A program made the position numbers and the translations under genes. Shown one piece after another: positions 23,326-30,465 of a stretch of 64,000 nucleotides of DNA; positions within the stretch are counted from its first letter, which is position 1, and each line of letters begins with the position of its first letter. Origin of the DNA: Faecalibacterium sp. I4-3-84 (lineage in GTDB: Bacteria; Bacillota; Clostridia; Oscillospirales; Ruminococcaceae); contig NZ_CP094466.1 of assembly GCF_023347255.1 (NCBI RefSeq), positions 744,001 through 808,000 on the forward strand, in the 5' to 3' direction. The notes under the pieces were generated by a model, which did no database searches, was not told the DNA's origin, and saw only the letters and a program-made list of their open reading frames with translations.

Positions 23326-24591
23326 TTGGCAAGAAACGATGGCGTTGACCGCACCAGTGTCCGAAATCTCGCCGTTTCGGATAAGGCCGTTGGCAACACC
23401 CAGCAGCACAATGAGCGTGAAAAGGACAGCTATCGGAACCCCGATATTATCCCCCAGCGCGCTGCATGGAACGTCCACTTCAAAAAGCCAACCGCCAGCT
23501 ACACTGACCTATTCGCCCAACTGGAAACCGCTGGTACGATTTCCACGCGCGGCCTGAAGCCGGATGCCACCCACTACTGCGAACTTGTCTTTGATGTCAA
23601 CTCGGCCTATTTTGACAATCACGGTGGCTACGAGTTCGCCAAGCAGTTCTATGAGGATGCCTACAAAGCTGCTGTGCAGATTGTGGGTGGTGAGCAGTAT
23701 ATCCTCTCGGCAGTCATGCACGCGGATGAGATCAACCGCGCCATGACCGAAGCATTAGGTCGGGAGGTCTACCACTACCATCTTCATGTGGTCTATGTGC
23801 CTGTGGTGGAAAAGCAAATCCTCTGGTCGAAACGCTGCAAGGACAAGGCACTGGTCGGCACCGTCAAGGAGACTGTCATGCAGGTCAGCCGGAGCAAGAA
23901 GTGGGCATCCAAGCCCCTGCTGGACGATGCCGGAAAGCCCGTGCTGCAAAAGAACGGCAAGCCAGTCCTGAAGAAGTCGTACAGCGTCCTGCAAGACGAT
24001 TTCTTCAACTATATGCGTACTGCCGGGTACACCGATGTGGAGCGCGGCGAGCGTGGCAGCACCGAAGAACACCTGACTGTCACTCAGTTCAAAGTCCAGC
24101 GGGAGCAGGAACGGCTGGACACCCTGACCACCCAAGCCGACCAGCAGGCACAATCGCTTGCCAAAACCAGTCAGGCCCTCTCCCAAAAGGAGAAAGAACT
24201 TGCCTCCATTCAGAAAAAGACCACGCTCACGAAAGAAGCCCTCATTCATGCGCGTGATCTGGATTATATCGGCAAGCGCACCTTCCTCGGCAACTATTCG
24301 CTGACCGAAGAAGAATTTTCCATGCTGAAAAAACAGGCCGACCATGGCTATATGATGGACGTGGAGAACCGCCGCCTGAAAGAAGAACTTTCCACCGCCA
24401 AGAAGGAAGCTGCTCATTGGGGCCAAAAGTATCATGAACTCTGGTACGAAGTGAAGCCCTATCTGGATGCGCTCCACCGTGCACCTGAACTGGTGCGCAG
24501 CTTTCTGGAAAAGATTCTTGCCCCCAAGCAGGAGCGCACCATGAATGTGCCGCAGCGAAACCGCACGCGTGGGCAGGATATAGAACTTTGA
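23326..24591 (+). CDS. MobV-family relaxase (Pre/Mob plasmid recombination enzyme)
   Basis: 421 residues. The N-terminal relaxase domain shows HADE followed by YHYHLHVVYVPV, the His-rich metal site of MobV enzymes. A C-terminal coiled coil follows (residues about 255-390). It would nick oriT and lead the strand during conjugal mobilization by a helper element. The start is a TTG at 23326 with AAGGAGGG 7 nt upstream, giving the N-terminus MARNDGVDRTSVRNLA. The gene appears complete. The oriT is immediately upstream. Confidence 0.9.
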   Translation: MARNDGVDRTSVRNLAVSDKAVGNTQQHNEREKDSYRNPDIIPQRAAWNVHFKKPTASYTDLFAQLETAGTISTRGLKPDATHYCELVFDVNSAYFDNHGGYEFAKQFYEDAYKAAVQIVGGEQYILSAVMHADEINRAMTEALGREVYHYHLHVVYVPVVEKQILWSKRCKDKALVGTVKETVMQVSRSKKWASKPLLDDAGKPVLQKNGKPVLKKSYSVLQDDFFNYMRTAGYTDVERGERGSTEEHLTVTQFKVQREQERLDTLTTQADQQAQSLAKTSQALSQKEKELASIQKKTTLTKEALIHARDLDYIGKRTFLGNYSLTEEEFSMLKKQADHGYMMDVENRRLKEELSTAKKEAAHWGQKYHELWYEVKPYLDALHRAPELVRSFLEKILAPKQERTMNVPQRNRTRGQDIEL

Positions 24592-24608
24592 TTTTCGGAG
24601 GATACTAT

Positions 24609-24785
24609 TTGAACAAAAAGAAGAAGTCAAACAAATCCGGCTACCCGGATGAAGCAATCAAGACCCTTGCACGTTGCTTTTATCCCTCCATGGTTGAGTT
24701 TTTCAACAGCGAGGAAGGCCAGCGTGAATACGAGGAATGGCTGAAAGAGCAGGAAGCTCTACAAGCTTTGCCTGTTGCAGCATAA
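24609..24785 (+). CDS. Small protein downstream of the relaxase
   Basis: 58 residues, basic at the start (NKKKKSNKSGY) and acidic at the end (NSEEGQREYEEWLKEQE). The start is a TTG at 24609 with GGAGG 7 nt upstream; the TTG at 24588 is too close to the relaxase stop and precedes the ribosome binding site. The family is unknown to me by name, though small proteins of this kind often follow relaxase genes in Clostridia elements. A GCAGG...CCTGC hairpin (about 24791-24823) follows. Confidence 0.6.
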   Translation: MNKKKKSNKSGYPDEAIKTLARCFYPSMVEFFNSEEGQREYEEWLKEQEALQALPVAA

Positions 24786-24848
24786 AAACAGCAGGACGCT
24801 CCCAGTAAAGGGAACGCCCTGCCTTATATAGATGTATCTCACCGAGGT

Positions 24849-25454
24849 GTGTCCAGTTGGGCACACCTCCATTGGTGGATGCGGCAGATCGGGGAGATAA
24901 AGGGTGGGCATCGGTATTTCTTTCTGATGTGTCTTGCCATTTATGTCTACAAATGCGGTGTGTCGAAGCAGCAGCTCCGGCAGGACATGAAACAGGCTTT
25001 TGATGATCTACAGATGGTGAAGCATGAGAACGCATTGACCGAGGAAGATATACGGAGTGCGCTGGAGGCCTACGACAAGGAGTATTACAATTTCACGATT
25101 TCTGATATTGAAGCTCTGACCGATGTTCGTATCGAGAGGAATAGACGGAATGGACGATCACAAAAACTCCACATGCAGTACATGAATATGAATAGACAAT
25201 TTAAGGTTGGCATCGGGGAATGTACGAATGGTGGACGCCCATCTGGAAGCGGAACGGCGCAGAAAACGGTCTATGAATGGCGGCAGCAACATCCGGGGGG
25301 AACGAAAAGCCATTGCAAAAGGGAGACGGGATTGACTTATCCCACCATTCGCAAATGGTGGGACACTATACCGGAGGGGCATATAACGGTCAAAATACGC
25401 CCGTCACAGGCTTTGAGCGATTTGTTGGTGGAGAATTTTAAGAAAGGGCTGTAA
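24849..25454 (+). pseudogene. 3' remnant of a primase/replication-type element protein
   Basis: The frame is open from just after the previous stop, with no ATG or Shine-Dalgarno at its head; the only start is a GTG at 24849. The protein begins mid-domain (MRQIGEIKGGHRYFFLMCLA). It contains a helical region and then a C-terminal helix-turn-helix-like module (KTVYEWRQQHPGGTKSHCKRE, then TYPTIRKWW). From memory, this matches the C-terminal part of much longer replication/primase proteins of Firmicutes elements. I interpret it as a 5'-deleted gene, probably non-functional. A hairpin (about 25490-25531) follows. Confidence 0.55.
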
Positions 25455-25635
25455 ACGCACCAGAAATGCCCTGTAAGGCGTTTTGGAGGCGGGTAAGGGT
25501 TTTACACCCACCAAAAACGAGGCTGGAAAACCGCATAAAATAAGGCTTTTTCAACCCTTAAATGTGCACGCTGCGGTGTTACCATATAGAAAAACGGTGT
25601 TCACAGAAAAGATACAAATAATATTTGCAACGCAC

Positions 25636-25664
25636 TTGCAAAACGAATGAATGTTGAGTATAAT
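25636..25664 (+). promoter_or_regulatory. Promoter of the second toxin-antitoxin pair
   Basis: TTGCAA (25636-25641), 17 bp, TATAAT (25659-25664). The -35 is repeated as TTGCAA 11 bp upstream (25625-25630), a possible antitoxin-binding direct repeat. Confidence 0.75.
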
Positions 25665-25702
25665 ATAAGTGCAAGCTATGTGATGAGAAAGGAGTGCTAT
25701 GT

Positions 25703-25969
25703 ATGGCTAAAGGAAATATGACGATTAGAATGGAGCCGGAGCTGAAAGCACAGGCGGCAGCTCTTTTTAAGACTTTGGGAATGGATTTGAGTACGGCAAC
25801 GGGGATTTTTTATCGCCAGGCACTTAGGTGTCATGGACTTCCCTTTGAGGTCAAGGTTGACGAGCCGAACGCCACTACCTATGCTGCGATGGAAGCGGCA
25901 GACAAGGGCGAGGATATGTTTGGCCCGTTTGACAGCGTCTGTGATTTGATGGAGGCACTTAATGCTTAA
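25703..25969 (+). CDS. RelB/DinJ-family antitoxin
   Basis: 88 residues, with an N-terminal ribbon-helix-helix (NMTIRMEPELKAQAAALFKTLG) and the LSTATGIFYRQALR helix typical of DinJ. The ATG at 25703 has AAGGAG 8 nt upstream. It overlaps the toxin gene by 8 bp. It is clearly different in sequence from the antitoxin at 18376-18681, so the island carries two independent modules. Confidence 0.88.
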   Translation: MAKGNMTIRMEPELKAQAAALFKTLGMDLSTATGIFYRQALRCHGLPFEVKVDEPNATTYAAMEAADKGEDMFGPFDSVCDLMEALNA

Positions 25970-26240
25970 GCCGGAGTTTACGGGGCAGTTCAAACGAGAT
26001 TATAAGCTTGCGGTAAAACGGGGCTGCAATCCGAAGAAGCTGGAAGAAGTCATTACGCTGTTATGCAATGAGCAACCATTGCCGGAGGCATACCGAGATC
26101 ACGCTCTCACTAATTCCAGAAACTATAAGGACATGAGAGAGTGCCACATTGAGCCGGATTGGTTGCTTGTTTACAAGGTTGTCAGAGAGACTTTAATTTT
26201 GAAATTGATTAGGACGGGTTCTCATAGCGATTTGTTTTGA
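25962..26240 (+). CDS. YafQ-family mRNA interferase toxin
   Basis: 92 residues with the YafQ pattern: an N-terminal helical part (FKRDYKLAVKRG), DHALTNSRNYKDMRECHIEPDW, then LLVYKV and the C-terminal RTGSHSDLF. The His residues of DHA, CHI and GSHSD correspond to the YafQ catalytic set. It cleaves mRNA on the ribosome when freed from its antitoxin. It overlaps the antitoxin gene and begins with ATG. Confidence 0.88.
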   Translation: MLKPEFTGQFKRDYKLAVKRGCNPKKLEEVITLLCNEQPLPEAYRDHALTNSRNYKDMRECHIEPDWLLVYKVVRETLILKLIRTGSHSDLF

Positions 26241-26273
26241 GAATCGATCCAAACGAAAGAGTGGTGATGATAT

Positions 26274-26757
26274 ATGGCGGGTGTTATAACGGAAATAGCG
26301 GCAGAATGTGGCGTGTCAGAACAGGCGGTCAGAGCGTGGTGTCGGCGAAACCATGTTTCGAAAGATGCGAAAGGAAGTTTCGCAATCAGCGAAAGCCAAA
26401 AAAACCGCTATATATCAGCATTATTTAGGTGATGGGCGAAACCAAGTTTCGCAACCGGCGAAAGCAAGTTGCGAAACCTCGGAAGATGTGTTGATTTCCA
26501 TGTTGCAAAGGGAATTAGACCGTAAAAATGAGCAGCTTGAAGTAAAGGATAAGCAGATCGAGGAACTGAACGCAAGACTGGCAGATGTCAGCTCGGCATT
26601 GGTGGCGGCGCAACAGACCGCACAGGTAGCTCAGGCACTTCATGCGGGAACACTTCAACAGAGGTTGACTTCTGGTGGGGAAATGCGAGAAGTGGTGGAT
26701 GATAAACCTCAAAAAAGAGGGTGGTTTAGTCGGTTGTTTTTTGGCGAAGACAGTTAG
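26274..26757 (+). pseudogene. HTH/coiled-coil protein broken by a +1 frameshift at an A7 run
   Basis: Frame 1 from ATG 26274 encodes a MerR-like or replication-control HTH (ITEIAAECGVSEQAVRAWCRR) and stops after 52 codons. The continuation lies in another frame: a coiled coil (ELDRKNEQLEVKDKQIEELN), an Ala/Gln-rich part and a terminal RGWFSRLFF. The switch occurs at seven A (26398-26404). Six A would join SESQK to TAIYQHYLGD in one protein of about 160 residues. Either a pseudogene, a phase-variable tract or a sequencing error. It follows the YafQ gene by 33 bp. Confidence 0.6.
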
Positions 26758-26768
26758 GAGATATAAAG

Positions 26769-26789
26769 ATGGAGAAAGTGGTTGCATAA
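26769..26789 (+). CDS. Possible six-codon leader ORF
   Basis: ATG to TAA encodes MEKVVA. A GGAGATATAAAG sequence precedes it, and its stop overlaps the next ATG (TAATG at 26787-26791). The downstream gene lacks a well-spaced Shine-Dalgarno, so translation coupling is plausible. Confidence 0.3.
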   Translation: MEKVVA

Positions 26790-27445
26790 TGAAAAAAATA
26801 GATGCTATGAATTATCTTGTTTTTGATAGAAATTTATTTAATTCATTAAAAGCAGGAGGAATTCAGAGGGTGTATTATTGTTCAAAAGATTTTTCGATTT
26901 TTGCTGTAACAGATGGTGATATGCTACAGTATATAAATTGGGCAGATTTTAGTGATGTGTCGCTTGCGAAAAATTCTTTAGCTGAACACCCGTTGACTAT
27001 TTTATATAGCTTTTGCCCTGCTGAAATTTGTGGTTTGTTTGCAGCAATAACTTTTTTTCGAGATGTAGCGATTACTATTTACGTTAGTAGACCGCAATTG
27101 CAAGGTATTATTAGTTATAGTGATTTCTCCCCAGGAGAGATAGCCGATTCGCTGAAAAAAGATTGCGTTATGTTATCTGCTGCTCAGATCGAAGCTATTT
27201 CTGATGAGTGGAGTCTAATCATACAAAATCAGAGTAACTTAAGAATTTTTTATAAAAATAAAGTTGTGAATGTTCAAGATGACTATTTTGATACAGATAT
27301 TAGCTGTGTTCTCCCCCAAAAAGGGAACATAGTGCTGGCAGATATTTTGCCAGATATTCAATTGTCGCTAAGGCGTAAGTACGGTTTTGGGTTAAACCCC
27401 AGATATATAGAATGGAGGGTTTCCAATGTTTTGAGTTTGCTTTGA
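26789..27445 (+). CDS. Unknown cargo protein, possibly DUF3658-like
   Basis: 218 residues from ATG 26789, the first start after the frameshifted gene; a longer frame from 26675 overlaps that gene. There is no signal peptide and no clear membrane helix. The C-terminal half (EWSLIIQNQSNLRIFYKNKVVNVQ, split here) followed by DDYFDTDI recalls the DUF3658 pattern of Firmicutes proteins, but I am not sure. Base composition is AT-rich compared with both the island mobility genes and the core. It precedes a secreted protein gene by 42 bp on the same strand. Confidence 0.6.
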   Translation: MKKIDAMNYLVFDRNLFNSLKAGGIQRVYYCSKDFSIFAVTDGDMLQYINWADFSDVSLAKNSLAEHPLTILYSFCPAEICGLFAAITFFRDVAITIYVSRPQLQGIISYSDFSPGEIADSLKKDCVMLSAAQIEAISDEWSLIIQNQSNLRIFYKNKVVNVQDDYFDTDISCVLPQKGNIVLADILPDIQLSLRRKYGFGLNPRYIEWRVSNVLSLL

Positions 27446-27487
27446 GTTGACTTTCCCTAAAAAATAATCAAAAAAGGAGATTTCAGT

Positions 27488-28054
27488 ATGATAAGAAAAA
27501 GACTTGTTTCTCTGTTCTTGGCGGTTGTAATGTTGTGCTCTCTTTCTATGACGGCATTTGCGGCGTCTGATGAAGATGTGGCTATGAGTGCAGAGCAAGG
27601 TATTATAGCTTCAGAAACATTTGAGATCCCAGTTTCTTTGAGTTTGGATGAACTTGATGAGATGAAGTCTGAACTTGAAGAATGCGGAATCCCATATACT
27701 GTTCAAGGAAATCGAGCTATTGCAACAGTTAATGTGACTACTAATATTCACTATGTTGATGAGTTGTACTTTTCCATTATAGCGCAGTGCCGAACAACCT
27801 TGTTACAAAAAATAACAGGATCTATTGTATGGAAGTATAAGACAACAGGGTCTTACTCAAAGACTAAGACTATTTCCGTCAACTATCAGGATGATTTTGG
27901 TATCCCTAAGTACACCTTAACCTGTCTTAAATATACAGGAAAAACTTTTGCTTCTGGAACTACGATAAGCGCAGATTTTAACATTGATGTAGATGCTACT
28001 GGCGAGATTTCTGGTGGTGTTGTATCGAGAACGGTTACTGGCATTGTTCCGTAA
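27488..28054 (+). CDS. Secreted protein, unknown function
   Basis: 188 residues. A type I signal peptide (IRKRLVSLFLAVVMLCSL) has a likely AFA-AS cleavage site near residue 26. The mature part is strand-rich with alternating polar residues (YKTTGSYSKTKTISVNY), suggesting a beta-sandwich. No cell-wall anchor or catalytic motif is seen. A strong Shine-Dalgarno (AAAGGAG) precedes the ATG, and a hairpin terminator follows. It is AT-rich like the preceding gene, with which it is probably cotranscribed. Confidence 0.7.
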   Translation: MIRKRLVSLFLAVVMLCSLSMTAFAASDEDVAMSAEQGIIASETFEIPVSLSLDELDEMKSELEECGIPYTVQGNRAIATVNVTTNIHYVDELYFSIIAQCRTTLLQKITGSIVWKYKTTGSYSKTKTISVNYQDDFGIPKYTLTCLKYTGKTFASGTTISADFNIDVDATGEISGGVVSRTVTGIVP

Positions 28055-28075
28055 AATTAACATTTAACTTTAGTG

Positions 28076-28114
28076 AAAGGGGCCAGTTGTAGCATAATAG
28101 CAATTGGCCCCTTT
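28076..28114 (+). terminator. Terminator after the secreted protein gene
   Basis: AAAGGGGCCA-TTG pairs with CAA-TGGCCCCTTT around an AGCATAATAG-type loop, with one internal mismatch; the T-run is short. Confidence 0.6.
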
Positions 28115-28130
28115 CTCCCCGCGGGAGCGC

Positions 28131-28213
28131 GCAAAGCACTTTCACACTGCCGGGCACAAAAGGGGGCGGCGGTGTGAAAGTGCTTTTGCGTTACTTTCTC
28201 ACCAGAAAGTAAC
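28131..28213. repeat. Two inverted repeats before the second relaxase gene
   Basis: GCAAAGCACTTTCACAC (28131-28147) pairs with GTGTGAAAGTGCTTTTGC (28172-28189), with one bulged T. GTTACTTTCT / AGAAAGTAAC (28190-28213) follows around a CACC loop. The position suggests an oriT or relaxase-gene operator, but no TAGTGKG/TTA nic sequence is present. Confidence 0.6.
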
Positions 28214-28285
28214 AAAGAGGTTGTTTTTAGCGGAAGTTTATGATAAAATAGAGAACGGAAGATTAAGCGGAAAGGGGGCGATTTT

Positions 28286-29440
28286 ATGGGAGTTACGATT
28301 TCGGGCATGACAGGTGCGGGAAGCATCCGGCACAACAACCGTAGCTTCTCTGCGGCGAATGTAGACCAGAGCCGAACGGAGCAGAATATCACTTTTTGCA
28401 ACGAGGATCTGAAGCAGGTCTACCACATGGTTTTTGATGAAGCTCTCACAGCCTACAACGCAAAGAAAACCAAAACGAGAGATAAGATACCGGACTACTA
28501 TGAGCATATCCGGCAGAGCAAACAGGAAAAGCTGTTCCATGAAGCGATCTTCCAGATCGGCAACATGAGCGACTGTGGGTGCGGTACGCCGGATGGAGAA
28601 CGGGCTGCGGCAGCTCTGAAAGATTTTGCGGATTCCTTTGCAGAACGCAACCCCCATCTGCGGGTGTTCAATATGGTGCTGCACATGGACGAGGCAACGC
28701 CCCATCTCCATGTCGATTTTATCCCTGTGGCAACGGAGCAGTCCAGAGGACTTGCGACCAGGGTATCCATGAAACAGGCGTTGAAGCAGCAGGGGTTTGT
28801 TGGTGTCGGCAGAAAGCAGACTGAATGGGCGGCGTGGATGGAGCGAGAGAAAGAAGCTCTGACGGAGATTGCCCAGCGGCACGATTTTGAAATTATCTCT
28901 CTCGGCACGAACAGACCACACATGGACTTACCGCAGTTCAAGGAAGCGGCGGCGAGACTGGAAGCGGTGCAGCAGCAGACAGCGGCAGTTGAGCAGGAAG
29001 TTGCCGAGCTGGAACGGCAACGAGACGCTCTGAAAGGCACTGTACGGCTCTTAAAGGAGGCAGACAGGGTAAATGTATCCATGAAGGATATTCAGCCAGA
29101 AAAGACGCTCACAGGGGCAGTAAAGGGCGTGACGGTGGATCAAGTCGAGCAATTAAAGAAAATGGCGCTGCGCAGCGTGACGGATCGGCAAAAGGTAAAA
29201 GAGTTGACAGCGGAAAACACCCGTCTGCGGTCGCAAGTGCCGTCCATGCAAAAGCGGCTGGAAGAAGCACAGCGGCAGCAGCGGCTTGAACAGGAAAACC
29301 GTAGGCTGCGGGACGAGAATTATTATCTGCAATCTGAGCTGCATGAGGAACGCGGCTTCACCGAGCGTCTGACGGACGGTATCGGTCGGATGCTAGACTT
29401 TCTGGAAGAACACTTTATTTTTTTGTCCTTAATCTTCTAA
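28286..29440 (+). CDS. Second MobV-type relaxase, 3'-truncated
   Basis: 384 residues. The relaxase domain is intact: HMDEATPHLHVDFIPV is the metal-binding His cluster of MobV/Pre enzymes. Coiled coils cover about 215-370. It differs greatly from the relaxase at 23326, so it comes from another element. After DGIGRMLDFLEEHF the protein ends abruptly in a hydrophobic run (IFLSLIF), whereas related proteins continue with a basic tail. The 3' end seems replaced at about nt 29410 and overlaps the convergent DUF6061-like gene by 12 bp. Activity might survive, since the catalytic part is complete. Confidence 0.85.
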   Translation: MGVTISGMTGAGSIRHNNRSFSAANVDQSRTEQNITFCNEDLKQVYHMVFDEALTAYNAKKTKTRDKIPDYYEHIRQSKQEKLFHEAIFQIGNMSDCGCGTPDGERAAAALKDFADSFAERNPHLRVFNMVLHMDEATPHLHVDFIPVATEQSRGLATRVSMKQALKQQGFVGVGRKQTEWAAWMEREKEALTEIAQRHDFEIISLGTNRPHMDLPQFKEAAARLEAVQQQTAAVEQEVAELERQRDALKGTVRLLKEADRVNVSMKDIQPEKTLTGAVKGVTVDQVEQLKKMALRSVTDRQKVKELTAENTRLRSQVPSMQKRLEEAQRQQRLEQENRRLRDENYYLQSELHEERGFTERLTDGIGRMLDFLEEHFIFLSLIF

Positions 29441-29680
29441 CCTATGGCTCCCGGCCACATTCTTCAAATATTCCTCCGGGTCACCGTTCAGAATCAAATC
29501 TGCATAGCCCAGCGGATCATTGTAGATGAGGTAGTCCAGTTCCGTCTGCTGTGCCATAGTCACGTCCAGCGCATCCTCGACCCCGGTGCCGTCAATGAAA
29601 ATTTTTCTCCCATCCCGGAGTAGCAGTTCCACGCACCCGGTATCCATGTTGAAATGGCAAGCCCTTGCATCGTACTTCAT
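29429..29680 (-). CDS. DUF6061-like small protein
   Basis: 83 residues, matching by recall the short DUF6061 proteins of gut Clostridia: NMDTGCVELLLRDGR, then ELDYLIYNDPLGYADLILNGDPEEYLK. No catalytic motif. The ATG at 29680 has GGAGGG 7 nt upstream; ATG 29686 and TTG 29695 are too close to that site. It is the last gene of the island before the tRNA-Tyr terminator and faces the truncated relaxase. Confidence 0.7.
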   Translation of the reverse strand: MKYDARACHFNMDTGCVELLLRDGRKIFIDGTGVEDALDVTMAQQTELDYLIYNDPLGYADLILNGDPEEYLKNVAGSHRLED

Positions 29681-29782
29681 AATCATACCCTCCAAATCTT
29701 GTTAGTGGCTTACGGTCTATGACAAGGTATCGGAGTTTTGCGTCGTCCACGGGAGCCTTCATTTTCAAACCCGAAGAAAACG

Positions 29783-29826
29783 AAAAATCCGAACCCTTCT
29801 CCAATCGGAAACAGGTTCGGATTTTT
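29783..29826 (-). terminator. Terminator of tRNA-Tyr
   Basis: AAAAATCCGAACC (29783-29795) pairs perfectly with GGTTCGGATTTTT (29814-29826), just downstream of the tRNA 3' end on the minus strand. Confidence 0.85.
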
Positions 29827-29832
29827 CTTGTT

Positions 29833-29917
29833 TGGTGGGCGCGGGTGGATTCGAACCACCGAAGCTGAAAGCAGCAGATTTACAGTCTGTCCCCATTGGC
29901 CACTCGGGAACACGCCC
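29833..29917 (-). tRNA. tRNA-Tyr (anticodon GTA)
   Basis: An 85-nt class II tRNA with a long variable arm. Acceptor GGGCGTG pairs with CGCGCCC (one G-U), discriminator A, encoded CCA. The anticodon GTA is at 29881-29883 within CTGTAAAT, and the T-arm reads GGTTCGAATCC. The island abuts its 3' end. Confidence 0.95.
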
Positions 29918-29951
29918 ATATTCAGTTTTGCAGTCCATGGATTGCCTGTAT

Positions 29952-29980
29952 ATATTACCACCCGGATGGTAGTTTGTCAA
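29952..29980 (-). promoter_or_regulatory. tRNA-Tyr promoter
   Basis: Minus-strand TTGACA (29975-29980), 17 bp, TAATAT (29952-29957). Confidence 0.8.
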
Positions 29981-30032
29981 CATCTTTTGCGGAATTTTTG
30001 GATTTTTGTGTCGAAAGCAAAAACACAAAAGC

Positions 30033-30070
30033 AAAAGCCGCCCAGAAATCAACGTTCCTGAGCGGCTTTT
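30033..30070 (-). terminator. Terminator of tRNA-Thr
   Basis: AAAAGCCGC (30033-30041) pairs with GCGGCTTTT (30062-30070) immediately 3' of the tRNA; CAG/CTG extends the stem with a mismatch. Confidence 0.75.
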
Positions 30071-30145
30071 TGGAGCTGGTGACAGGAGTTGAACCTGCAA
30101 CCCACTGATTACAAATCAGTTGCGCTGCCATTGCGCCACACCAGC
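30071..30145 (-). tRNA. tRNA-Thr (anticodon TGT)
   Basis: A 75-nt tRNA: acceptor GCTGGTG/CACCAGC, discriminator T, encoded CCA. The anticodon loop is TTTGTAA with TGT at 30111-30113, and the T-arm reads AGGTTCAACTCCT. Confidence 0.95.
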
Positions 30146-30167
30146 ATGGACCAAGCGGTCTTTTGAT

Positions 30168-30196
30168 AGAATACCAAAAAACGCGCGGCTTGTCAA
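30168..30196 (-). promoter_or_regulatory. tRNA-Thr promoter
   Basis: Minus-strand TTGACA (30191-30196), 17 bp, TATTCT (30168-30173). Confidence 0.8.
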
Positions 30197-30353
30197 TATC
30201 TTCTTGGCGCGCAAAAAACCCATTCCTCAAACAGTATACTATACCGTTTAACAAATGAGGTGCCATTGCCATCAGTTCATGCTTTCGTCTGCTTTTAGCA
30301 TTCTTTTCTGTTGTATCACGTTTTGATACCAGGAATTTTCAACGCAATACATC

Positions 30354-30422
30354 GATAATAAAATCGAACCATTCGATTCTATTATCATAAAAACCCCACA
30401 GGAACCGCGGACGGCTCCTGTG
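30354..30422 (-). terminator. Two tandem hairpins after ksgA
   Basis: CACAGGA-CC / GG-TCCTGTG (30397-30422) with a minus-strand GGGGTTTTTA tail is the ksgA terminator. A second 15-bp stem with one mismatch (GATAATA...TATTATC, 30354-30386) lies beyond it. Confidence 0.7.
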
Positions 30423-30465
30423 AGTTTCAAAGTCTGTTGTATTCTTTTTTGAGCAGCGGGCTGCT

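Noticed and set aside
26396-26410. Programmed -1 frameshift at A-AAA-AAC in the HTH gene.
   Set aside because: The -1 frame ends after eight codons; only a +1 or -2 change joins the two halves.
16549-29832. Prophage or CRISPR/defence locus inside the island.
   Set aside because: No capsid, terminase, portal or lysis genes, no repeat-spacer array, and no recognisable restriction or Cas proteins. The mobility genes fit mobilizable elements.
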